Translations under genes and position numbers: made by a program
Assembly: GCA_902496595.1 (NCBI GenBank)
Contig: CABVBV010000097.1
Span: forward strand, 1 to 7,839
Length of the DNA: 7,839 bases
Source: an uncultured Eubacteriales bacterium
GTDB lineage: Bacteria > Bacillota > Clostridia > Oscillospirales > Oscillospiraceae
Direction: 5' to 3'
Notes under the pieces: model-generated
The model's database searches: none
Told to the model about the DNA's origin: nothing
What the model saw: the letters and a program-made list of their open reading frames with translations, nothing else
Shown: piece after piece, positions 1 to 5,026 of the stretch
How the letters are laid out: every line of letters starts with the position of its first letter
Numbering within the stretch: position 1 is the stretch's first letter

Positions 1-353
1 GAGCGCAGCTCCAGAATGGGCAGGCTCTCGCCCTCGCGGACGCATTCGAGCCAGATACCCTCTTCGGCTGCGGCGATCTTCTTTACTTCGGACAGGCCGG
101 CCAAATCAAAGAGCGGTTCGAGCAGCGCACCGTCCCAGCGGCAGACGGCCCCGTCAGCTATGGCGTAGAGCTCGCCGCCGCAGACGTCGGTGAGGTAAGT
201 TATGAAGTCCGCAGCCACCGGCTCCGCGACCATGCTAGTCACGGCAGCCTGTGTCTCCTGCGCCTGCGTTGGGGATGCCGCAGGCAAAGCCTCACCCTTG
301 CCGCAGGCGGCAAGGGTGAGAAGGACTAGGGCGAGTGCAAATACCCGCTTCAT
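1..353 (-). CDS. Lipoprotein of unknown function, N-terminal part (runs off the window)
   Basis: The reading frame opens at ATG 353-351 and stays open to base 1; about 117 codons are visible and the C-terminus lies outside the window. The start has an excellent Shine-Dalgarno (AAAAGGAGG, about 361-370). The protein begins MKRVFALALVLLTLAACGKG: a short basic n-region, a hydrophobic core and a lipobox LAAC with Cys at residue 18, so it should be exported and lipid-anchored. An Ala/Gln/Thr/Pro-rich linker follows (about residues 20-45), then a folded region with stretches such as GELYAIADGAVCRWDG and EGIWLE. The alternating short strands and Trp/Gly turns resemble a repeated beta-propeller blade, but one visible repeat is not enough to assign a family. 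It lies downstream of the ABC-F gene on the same strand, separated by 111 bp. I do not recognise a function. Confidence 0.8.
   Translation of the reverse strand, partial: MKRVFALALVLLTLAACGKGEALPAASPTQAQETQAAVTSMVAEPVAADFITYLTDVCGGELYAIADGAVCRWDGALLEPLFDLAGLSEVKKIAAAEEGIWLECVREGESLPILELR
291..320. repeat. Perfect 14-bp inverted repeat over the lipobox codons
   Basis: CTCACCCTTGCCGC (291-304) and its exact reverse complement (307-320) are separated by only two bases. The repeat lies inside the lipoprotein coding region and encodes LTLAACGKGE, so the lipobox itself is the palindrome. In mRNA it would form a very stable GC-rich hairpin beginning about 33 nt after the start codon. No T-tract follows, so it is not a normal terminator. 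Confidence 0.8.
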
Positions 354-381
354 TTTCAGCGCCTCCTTTTCCCTTTTCCAC

Positions 382-414
382 AGTTTAGCAGGCGCTTGTA
401 TCAGATTTGTATCA
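382..414 (-). promoter_or_regulatory. Putative response-regulator direct repeat and promoter upstream of the lipoprotein gene
   Basis: On the plus strand TTGTATCA occurs at 396-403 and again at 407-414, an exact 11-bp period. On the minus strand this reads as two GATACAA units. Eight bases after the second unit is a weak -10-like TAAACT (plus-strand 382-387), about 30 bases upstream of the lipoprotein ATG, and no good -35 is seen. Direct repeats of 11 bp replacing the -35 are typical of OmpR/PhoB-family activator sites, so an activated promoter is plausible. The rest of the 354-464 gap shows no clear terminator for the ABC-F gene. Confidence 0.35.
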
Positions 415-464
415 AACTGGAGTGTTATTATGACGAAATTTGGATTCAGAAATCGTGCAACTCG

Positions 465-1994
465 TCAGCTTATGCGGCAAAGTCCTTCCGGCGTCAGCTC
501 ATACACAGTGGTGCTGACCTCAGATATAAACTTCCTGTCGTGCGAGACGCTGATGACGGCGCCTCTGAAACTCCGGAGCAGCTCACGTATGACCGGCCCC
601 GAGAGCGGAGACAGGTTTCTCGTAGGCTCGTCCAGGATGAGCACGTCCGCCCTCTCGAGCGCCATGGAGGCCAGCAGCAGCTTTGCCCTCTGGCCTCCGG
701 AAAGCTCGGTACAGGGATGCTCCATCTCCTTCGTCGTATATCTGAGGCTTCCCAGCACGGCTCGGATACGCGTCTCTTCCGCTCTGCTTCCGGAGACGTT
801 GAGCAGCTCTATGGGGCTCTCAGACGTATTCAGCCGCTCTCCAAGCTCTTGCGGCATATAGGCGGCGTGTATATCGCGTCTTTCCATAAGCACGGCGGAT
901 ATACGTCTGAGCAGCGTTGTCTTGCCCGCGCCGTTGCCGCCGACGATACACACGCGCTCAGGGCCGATAACGCGAAGCTCGATATTCCGTGCCAGGGTAC
1001 GACCCTCCACCTCCAACTCGGGCAGCGTCAGCTCCAGCACACGCTTCCCGTTCGGTATTGAAGCCTCGGAGGGGAAACTCAGAAAGATGGCCTCTTCCGT
1101 CTCGGGCATCGCTGTCAGCGCCTCGCGCTCCTTTTCAAAGCGCCTGCCCATGGACTGCACAGAGTGCATCTTCTTTTTCAGCAGCCTGCCGCCGTGCGGG
1201 TCTTGCCTCGATATCTTCGTCTGGGCGCTCTCCACCTTCTGCCTTATCTGCCGGTAGCGCTCGAGCTTGCGCTCGAGCTCCTCCCTCTCCTTCCGGGCCG
1301 CCTGCTCCTGTTTTGCGAGGCTCTTATATCTTATCTCGACATAGTCGCGGTACGGCAGGCGGGCAACGGTAGCTCTGGGCAGGGTCTTGCGCCGCAGCAT
1401 CTCGAGATGAACCACGACGTTCGCCGTGCGCTCTATCAGAGTTTCATCATGAGAGACGAAAAGCACAGGCTCCCTCCGGCTGTTGATAAACTCCTCCAGC
1501 CACTCCAGCGAATCCAAATCCAGATCGTTCGAAGGCTCGTCCAACAGGTACAGCTCCGGTGACTCTGCGGCTATCAGCGCCAGCTGAAGTTTTATCCGCT
1601 CACCGCCGGAAAACTCTCTGAGCGTCCGTTCAGAGCTGAACACAGCGGCTTCCAAGCCAAGCTCCGCCGCGAGAGAAGCCCGCTCCTTCGGAGTTAGCGA
1701 CATGAAGCTTTCAGAGCCTTCAAACAGCTCCCGCGCCGGGTGCGCCAACTGCTCCGACGTCAACTCCTGCGGCAAATAGCCCGTGCGTCCACCGGCAGAT
1801 ATCTCGCCAGACCACTCCACATAACCTTCCGCCATGGCTGGATCATGGATCAGCTTGAGCAGTGTGGACTTGCCGTTTCCCTCTTCCCCTATCAGGACTG
1901 CCCTGTCTCCCCTGTCCAGCAGCAGCGAGAAACCGCTGAGCATCTCGCGCAGGTCGCGGCTATGGACAACCGACAGATCGTTTATTACAAGCAT
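465..1994 (-). CDS. ABC-F family ATPase, probable ribosome-protection / antibiotic-resistance type
   Basis: This 509-aa protein has two ABC domains and no membrane segment, which defines ABC-F proteins: translation factors that bind the ribosomal E site and, in resistance members, displace drugs from the peptidyl-transferase centre or exit tunnel. NBD1: Walker A GEEGNGKST (36-44), Q-loop PQE (75-77), signature FSGGE (128-132), Walker B LYLLDEP (148-154), switch SHD (181-183). NBD2: Walker A GGNGAGKTT (352-360), LSGGQ (431-435), Walker B LILDEPT (452-458), SHD (484-486). Residues about 222-295 form a charged, coiled-coil interdomain linker with SRQDPHGGRLLKKKM, the tRNA/drug-site-facing arm of the family. 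Oddity: the D-loop after NBD2 Walker B is RNLSPLS instead of the usual NHLD. ATG 1994-1992 is preceded by AAAGGAGC inside an attenuator stem. The long regulated leader favours a resistance role over housekeeping EttA/Uup-like roles. Drug spectrum cannot be inferred. Confidence 0.93.
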   Translation of the reverse strand: MLVINDLSVVHSRDLREMLSGFSLLLDRGDRAVLIGEEGNGKSTLLKLIHDPAMAEGYVEWSGEISAGGRTGYLPQELTSEQLAHPARELFEGSESFMSLTPKERASLAAELGLEAAVFSSERTLREFSGGERIKLQLALIAAESPELYLLDEPSNDLDLDSLEWLEEFINSRREPVLFVSHDETLIERTANVVVHLEMLRRKTLPRATVARLPYRDYVEIRYKSLAKQEQAARKEREELERKLERYRQIRQKVESAQTKISRQDPHGGRLLKKKMHSVQSMGRRFEKEREALTAMPETEEAIFLSFPSEASIPNGKRVLELTLPELEVEGRTLARNIELRVIGPERVCIVGGNGAGKTTLLRRISAVLMERRDIHAAYMPQELGERLNTSESPIELLNVSGSRAEETRIRAVLGSLRYTTKEMEHPCTELSGGQRAKLLLASMALERADVLILDEPTRNLSPLSGPVIRELLRSFRGAVISVSHDRKFISEVSTTVYELTPEGLCRIS

Positions 1995-2062
1995 AAAAAA
2001 GCCCGCTCCTTTGCATCATATCTGCCCCCGAAAACCGGTATGCAGACGCGCAAAGAGCGGGC
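1995..2062 (-). terminator. Attenuator terminator in the ABC-F leader, containing the gene's RBS
   Basis: Minus-strand RNA 5' arm GCCCGCUCUUUGC (plus-strand 2062-2050) pairs with 3' arm GCAAAGGAGCGGGC (2014-2001) with a single bulged base. An inner UCUGC/GCAGA stem (2046-2042 with 2025-2021) and a small CCG/CGG tip extend it. Six Us (2000-1995) follow directly, and the next bases are the ABC-F ATG. The Shine-Dalgarno AAGGAG (2011-2006) is in the 3' arm, so the same hairpin would stop transcription and also hide the RBS. Confidence 0.85.
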
Positions 2063-2086
2063 CGTTCCATATTGGGCGGCTCTTTG
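2051..2086 (-). promoter_or_regulatory. Antiterminator hairpin competing with the ABC-F terminator
   Basis: In the minus-strand RNA, CAAAGAGC (plus-strand 2086-2079) is perfectly complementary to GCUCUUUG (2058-2051), with an additional CCG/CGG pairing inside. GCUCUUUG is also the 5' arm of the terminator, so the two folds exclude each other. A ribosome or ligand that favours this upstream pairing would free the AAGGAG site and allow transcription into ABC-F. Confidence 0.7.
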
Positions 2087-2092
2087 TGAAAC

Positions 2093-2164
2093 ATCTGATC
2101 CGGCATGGCGAGCCCGGCCCGCCTTCGCATCGGGCCTCGGGGCTGGCTCAATTCTGGATCAGAT
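2093..2164 (-). promoter_or_regulatory. Long imperfect stem-loop in the ABC-F leader
   Basis: Three nested complementary blocks: ATCTGATCC (2093-2101) with GGATCAGAT (2156-2164), GAGCC (2110-2114) with GGCTC (2145-2149), and GGCCCG (2116-2121) with CGGGCC (2131-2136), closing on a nine-base loop. There is no U-tract, so it is not a terminator. Its 5' base in the RNA touches the stop codon of the second candidate uORF, so a ribosome there could alter its folding. Confidence 0.6.
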
Positions 2165-2214
2165 TATTTCAGCATCTTCCCACCCTTTTCAATTTCAGCT
2201 CGTCCAAAAGGCAT
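2164..2214 (-). CDS. Candidate leader peptide uORF2 (16 aa)
   Basis: ATG 2214-2212 to TAA 2166-2164 reads MPFGRAEIEKGGKMLK. Its start overlaps the stop of the preceding uORF in a TGATG arrangement, which would allow coupled translation. It ends at the base of the long leader stem-loop. There is no strong Shine-Dalgarno, so only its position supports it. A still shorter alternative is ATG CTG AAA TAA in the same frame, preceded by AAAGGGTGGG. Leader peptides that sense stalled ribosomes are known upstream of many resistance ABC-F genes. Confidence 0.3.
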   Translation of the reverse strand: MPFGRAEIEKGGKMLK

Positions 2215-2264
2215 CACAGAGTCGGTGCCGACTGTTTTCCCAGCGGCCTGAGCTCCGCCTTCAC
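2214..2264 (-). CDS. Candidate leader peptide uORF1 (16 aa, GTG start)
   Basis: GTG 2264-2262 to TGA 2216-2214 reads (M)KAELRPLGKQSAPTL. It would begin about 20 nt after the predicted transcription start, without a clear Shine-Dalgarno. It is listed because its stop shares a base with the ATG of uORF2. A TTG two codons upstream is another possible start. This is weak evidence for real translation. Confidence 0.2.
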   Translation of the reverse strand: MKAELRPLGKQSAPTL

Positions 2265-2291
2265 AGGCAAGTCTGATCTAAGCTTAGAAAT

Positions 2292-2320
2292 ATTATATCA
2301 GTTCTTTCCCTTCTTTTCAA
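2292..2320 (-). promoter_or_regulatory. Promoter of the ABC-F leader
   Basis: On the minus strand TTGAAA (plus-strand 2320-2315) and TATAAT (2297-2292) are separated by exactly 17 bp. Transcription should start near 2285, giving a leader of about 290 nt before the ABC-F ATG. The -35 overlaps the TGA stop of the cupin gene (2317-2319), so there is no room for a terminator between the genes. Confidence 0.8.
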
Positions 2321-2751
2321 GCCCCGGCGGCGCTGCAGTCCGCTTTCAGGTAGTCTTCGTCGGACACCGGCTCCAGCCACTCCGGACGGCAGTTCTCTCC
2401 GGGAAGCTCTATCGCGATATGCGAAAACCAATTGTCCTTGGCCGCGCCGTGCCAATGCTTGACATCCGGCTTTATGAGCACCACCGAGCCCGGTACAAGC
2501 CTCACCGCGTGCTTGCCCCATTCCTGATATATACCTTCTCCGGCAACGCAGAGCAGCAGCTGACCGCCTCCGGACGCAGCCCTGTGTATATGCCAATTGT
2601 TGCGGCAGCCCGGCTCGAAGGTGACGTTATGCACGCCGAACCCACGCTCCGAATCGGCATAGAAGTCTTTCAGGTAACTCGTGCCGGTGAAAAACCGTGC
2701 ATAGTTCACGTTCTCTTCCCCGCGTTCAAACAGGTCTGAATATGTATCCAT
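2317..2751 (-). CDS. Cupin-domain protein, CMD-associated type
   Basis: A 144-aa single-domain cupin. After an N-terminal part with FFTGTSYLKDFYAD (20-33) comes cupin motif 1, FEPGCRNNWHIHRA with His54 and His56, then GGGQLLLCVAGEG with Gln64 in the usual Glu position. Motif 2 is PDVKHWHGAAKDNWFSHIAIE with His99, His101 and His111. These histidines should bind one divalent metal ion. The sequence style (NNWHIH, YQEWG, KHWHGA, EWLEPVSDEDY) is that of small cytoplasmic cupins encoded beside, or fused to, carboxymuconolactone-decarboxylase-like proteins in anaerobes; their reaction is mostly undefined. ATG 2751-2749 has GAGAGGAGA about 9 nt upstream, just after the stop of the CMD gene (2767). 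It is third in the flavodoxin-CMD-cupin operon, and its stop overlaps the ABC-F promoter. Confidence 0.9.
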   Translation of the reverse strand: MDTYSDLFERGEENVNYARFFTGTSYLKDFYADSERGFGVHNVTFEPGCRNNWHIHRAASGGGQLLLCVAGEGIYQEWGKHAVRLVPGSVVLIKPDVKHWHGAAKDNWFSHIAIELPGENCRPEWLEPVSDEDYLKADCSAAGA

Positions 2752-2766
2752 CTGAATTTTCTCCTC

Positions 2767-3519
2767 TCACTCGCTCAGGAGCTCCATGCAGCTGTTCAGG
2801 GCGTTGAACAGCCTTGGGAAGCCCATATACGCTCCCGCGTGTACCAAGGCGCACACCAGCTCTTCCTTTTCGCAGCCCGCCTTTATTGCGCCCGCAACGT
2901 GGCTCTTGAGCTGCGTTTCAGCCCCGCCCAGCGCCGCGAGCAGCGTTACTGTCAGGAGCTCCCTTGTCTTTCCGTCCAGGCCCGGCCTGCTCATGAAATC
3001 TCCAAAGCATAGCTCCGTAAGGAGCCTGGGAACCGCCTCGGAAAATACTCCGGGCAGCCATGAATAGCGCTCCTCTATCTCGTTTCCATAGAGCTCTTTC
3101 TGGAGCTTCCTGCCCTCCGTGTATCTGTCTGCGGGCGCTGTGCCGATTTCCGGTAAAGGCAGCTCTATGGAGCGCTCGCTGAAGACCTCGTTCATCGCAG
3201 ATATCGCGTTAAGCGTTTTGGGAAAGCCGATGAACGGTGCGCACTGGTAGACAGCCTCGCGTATTTCCGAAGCGGTGCAGCCGCAATTGAGCGCGGCACC
3301 GACATGAGCCTTCAGCTGCGGCAGTGCGCTCAGAGTGCTGAGCACCGTGACGGTGACGAGTTCGCGCATCCTGTTGTCCATGCTGCCTGTGAAGCAAACA
3401 TCACCGAATATATAGCCCTGGAGTATCTGCATGAACTTGCCGTCGCTGCCCTCGTCCCCAGCTGCGTGACAGCGGAAAAGCTCCTGCATCTTCTGCTCTG
3501 TTCTCTGCTTTCTATCCAT
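2767..3519 (-). CDS. Tandem carboxymuconolactone-decarboxylase (CMD/AhpD-like) family protein
   Basis: About 250 aa, made of two CMD repeats. Repeat 1 (about 34-115) contains RELVTVTVLSTL and QLKAHVGAALNCGCTASEIREAVYQC followed by GFP. Repeat 2 (about 165-248) has the matching RELLTVTLLAAL, QLKSHVAGAIKAGC, EELVCALVHAGAYMGFP. Each repeat keeps the conserved Glu and the His of QLK(A/S)HV, but neither has the CXXC pair of the AhpD peroxidase, so classical AhpD peroxide reduction is unlikely. A gamma-carboxymuconolactone decarboxylase-like or unknown lyase/isomerase role is more likely. The start is uncertain: ATG 3519-3517 lies about 11 nt after a GGAG, while TTG 3525-3523 (two residues longer) overlaps the flavodoxin stop. 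Overlap or near-overlap upstream and a 15-bp gap to the cupin show one operon. Confidence 0.9.
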   Translation of the reverse strand: MDRKQRTEQKMQELFRCHAAGDEGSDGKFMQILQGYIFGDVCFTGSMDNRMRELVTVTVLSTLSALPQLKAHVGAALNCGCTASEIREAVYQCAPFIGFPKTLNAISAMNEVFSERSIELPLPEIGTAPADRYTEGRKLQKELYGNEIEERYSWLPGVFSEAVPRLLTELCFGDFMSRPGLDGKTRELLTVTLLAALGGAETQLKSHVAGAIKAGCEKEELVCALVHAGAYMGFPRLFNALNSCMELLSE

Positions 3520-3521
3520 AT

Positions 3522-3995
3522 TCAACAGCTCTCCGCCCAGCGTCTGAGTTCGTCCGCCGACACTCCCGCTCTGAACACGCGGCCGGATATCAGCTTCGCG
3601 CCCGGGCAGCTCTTTGCCAGGTCTTCGGCTGTCTTGCCCAGGCCGCTGCTTCCCGAAGTAGCGAAAAGCACGATGGTCTTACCCGAAAAGTCTCCGCTCT
3701 CCAGGAAGGTCTGGACGACCCTCGGGGCGGTATACCACCAGATGGGGAAACCCAGGAAGAGCCTGTCGTATCCCGAGACATCCGGGGCAGGTTCGCTGAG
3801 CTCGGGCCTCGACTTCGGGGAGTTCATCTCCTCAGAACTGCGCGAGCGCTGATCCTGCCAGTTCAGGTCTGCCCGAGTATATGGCACCGCCGGTTTCAGC
3901 TCATAGAGCTCCGCTCCAACGGCGCCAGCCAGCTTCTCCGCTACCATTTTTGTCGTCCCACTCGCAGAGAAGTACATGACCAAGGTTTTTTTCAT
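3522..3995 (-). CDS. Flavodoxin (Flavodoxin_4-like)
   Basis: A 157-aa single-domain flavodoxin, a small FMN-binding electron carrier in the cytoplasm. The N-terminus MKKTLVMYFSASGTTKMVAEKLA carries the phosphate-binding loop SASGTT (10-15). The isoalloxazine loops are GFPIWWYTAPR (82-92, aromatic stack) and FATSGSSGLGKT (111-122). An insert rich in Arg/Ser/Glu/Pro lies around 42-72. The length and the motifs fit the Flavodoxin_4 group, often annotated as NAD(P)H-dependent or generic flavodoxins in Clostridia. ATG 3995-3993 has AGGAGGG 8 nt upstream. It is the first gene of the operon with CMD and cupin, and divergent from the LysR gene. Presumably it supplies or accepts electrons for the neighbouring enzymes; the partner is not visible. 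Confidence 0.93.
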   Translation of the reverse strand: MKKTLVMYFSASGTTKMVAEKLAGAVGAELYELKPAVPYTRADLNWQDQRSRSSEEMNSPKSRPELSEPAPDVSGYDRLFLGFPIWWYTAPRVVQTFLESGDFSGKTIVLFATSGSSGLGKTAEDLAKSCPGAKLISGRVFRAGVSADELRRWAESC

Positions 3996-4024
3996 AGTGC
4001 AGCCCTCCTTTTTATTTCGTCTCT

Positions 4025-4053
4025 ATTATAGCGCGTTCCCCCTTGACGCGGAA
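4025..4053 (-). promoter_or_regulatory. Promoter of the flavodoxin-CMD-cupin operon
   Basis: A perfect minus-strand TATAAT (plus-strand 4030-4025) lies about 30 bp before the flavodoxin ATG. The -35 position at 17-bp spacing reads TTCCGC (4053-4048), a poor match, as expected if the promoter needs the divergent LysR-type activator. Confidence 0.6.
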
Positions 4054-4071
4054 TCTCCCGGCTGTTAAACT
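4043..4071 (+). promoter_or_regulatory. Promoter of the LysR-type regulator gene
   Basis: TTGACG (4043-4048), a 17-bp spacer, then TAAACT (4066-4071). The -10 lies inside the LysR-like palindrome at 4064-4080, which suits autorepression. Confidence 0.5.
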
Positions 4072-4080
4072 TGTATTAAC
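4064..4080. promoter_or_regulatory. Putative LysR-type operator (T-N11-A palindrome)
   Basis: GTTAA-N7-TTAAC is a dyad with the T-N11-A form of LysR-family recognition sites. Its centre (4072) is about 54 bp upstream of the predicted flavodoxin transcription start and on top of the regulator's own -10. A second small dyad, AACTAATAGTT (4078-4088), follows. The position fits activation of the operon and repression of the regulator. Confidence 0.5.
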
Positions 4081-4104
4081 TAATAGTTGATACTTGAGGT
4101 GATG

Positions 4105-4995
4105 GTGTTGCTTGATCCAAGGCTCGACGCTTTGCTCTGTGCCGTGGATTTCGGCAGTTTTACAAAGGCTGCCGAGAGGCTGTATATGTCTCCGACGGCG
4201 GTGATGAAGAGGGTTGATTCACTGGAGCGTGATTTGAACCTGAAGTTGATAGTCAGGAGCCCCAGAGGCGTGGTTCTCACGAAGGCCGGGGAAGTGCTTT
4301 GCAAGGACGCGAGGCTGCTGAGGGACTACGCCAGGAGCTCGGTGGAGCGGGCGCGGGCTGCGATGAACGACGGGGACTGCGAGTTCAAGGTCGGCACTTC
4401 CCTGCTGAATCCCGCGAGGCCGTTCATGGATCTGTGGTACTCTGTAAGCGGACTGTTCCCCGGTTTCCGGCTCCAGCTCGTACCGTTTGAGGACAGTCAC
4501 GAGACCATACTGGATGAGATAACGTCGCTTGGGGACAAGTTCGACCTGCTCATCGGCGTCTGCGATTCTAAGCTCTGGCTCGAACACTGCAATATGCTGC
4601 CGCTTGGCCGGTACAGGAAGCTCTGCGCCGTTCCTCGGGAGCACAGGCTGGCCGGCCGCAGCATCATAAGCCCGGAGGATCTGCATGGGGAGACGCTCAT
4701 GATGGTGCCGGAGGGGGATTCGCAGACGAACGACGCCATCCGAAGGGAACTTAGGCTAAGGCACCCGCAGATAAACATCGAGGACACGCCCCGATTTTAC
4801 GACATCACGGTATTCAACCGCTGCGCAGCTACCGGTAAGGCGCTCCTGACGCTGGAGTGCTGGAGGGATGTACATCCGGGCCTTACGAGTCTGCGCGTTG
4901 ACTGGCCGTACAGCATACCTTACGGGCTCATGTATGCCAAGAAGCCCTCGGAAAAAGTCAAAAAGCTGGTTTTGGCTCTGGGTGGAGAAAAATAA
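4105..4995 (+). CDS. LysR-type transcriptional regulator
   Basis: About 296 aa. The N-terminal winged HTH is clear: LDALLCAVDFGSFTKAAERLYMSPTAVMKRVDSLE (about residues 7-41), then LNLKLIVRSPRGVVLTKAG, the wing typical of LysR proteins. Residues about 90-290 are the periplasmic-binding-like co-inducer domain, with FDLLIGV, a hydrophobic strand before PREHRLA, and LMMVPEGDSQTND. The start is ambiguous: GAGGTGAT (4096-4103) matches the 16S tail and fits GTG 4105 or TTG 4108 (5 and 8 nt spacing). ATG 4102 is too close, and an upstream in-frame TTG at 4087 has no RBS. The gene is divergent from flavodoxin-CMD-cupin, the usual LysR arrangement, so that operon is its likely target. The effector is unknown. 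Its stop codon lies within a minus-strand terminator T-tract. Confidence 0.93.
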   Translation: MLLDPRLDALLCAVDFGSFTKAAERLYMSPTAVMKRVDSLERDLNLKLIVRSPRGVVLTKAGEVLCKDARLLRDYARSSVERARAAMNDGDCEFKVGTSLLNPARPFMDLWYSVSGLFPGFRLQLVPFEDSHETILDEITSLGDKFDLLIGVCDSKLWLEHCNMLPLGRYRKLCAVPREHRLAGRSIISPEDLHGETLMMVPEGDSQTNDAIRRELRLRHPQINIEDTPRFYDITVFNRCAATGKALLTLECWRDVHPGLTSLRVDWPYSIPYGLMYAKKPSEKVKKLVLALGGEK

Positions 4996-5026
4996 AAACC
5001 CCGGAGCCGAAAAAAACGGTTCCGGG
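4988..5026 (-). terminator. Second minus-strand terminator downstream of the tRNA, overlapping the LysR 3' end
   Basis: CCCGGAGCCG (5000-5009) and CGGTTCCGGG (5017-5026) pair over 10 bp (one G-T pair) around a seven-A loop. On the minus strand the hairpin is followed by TTTTTATTTTT (4998-4988). On the plus strand no T-tract follows, so it serves minus-strand transcripts, not the LysR gene whose stop (4993-4995) sits in it. Confidence 0.75.

Noticed and set aside
465..500. Terminator just after the ABC-F gene
   Set aside because: Only a weak TGACGA/TCGTCA pairing with a long loop and no T-tract was seen downstream of 465, so it was not reported as a feature.
1960..2151. 63-codon minus-strand frame across the ABC-F attenuator, overlapping the ABC-F start
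   Set aside because: No good RBS at its TTG or ATG candidates, and the composition is explained by the paired attenuator arms. It could be an alternative leader ORF but is not supported as a gene.
1995..2285. Known riboswitch class (cobalamin, TPP, SAM, FMN, lysine, T-box) in the ABC-F leader
   Set aside because: I compared from memory the conserved boxes of these classes and none matched; in particular there is no T-box GGTGG-ACCGCG motif and no B12 box. The structure is better read as an attenuator.
1834..2739. Long plus-strand open frame of about 300 codons
   Set aside because: It runs antisense through the ABC-F start, the leader and the cupin gene; no RBS and no recognisable domain. 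It is a GC-rich shadow of real genes.
4988..5026. Hairpin as the terminator of the LysR gene (plus strand)
   Set aside because: No T-tract follows it on the plus strand; the T-tract is on the minus-strand side, so it acts on minus-strand transcripts.
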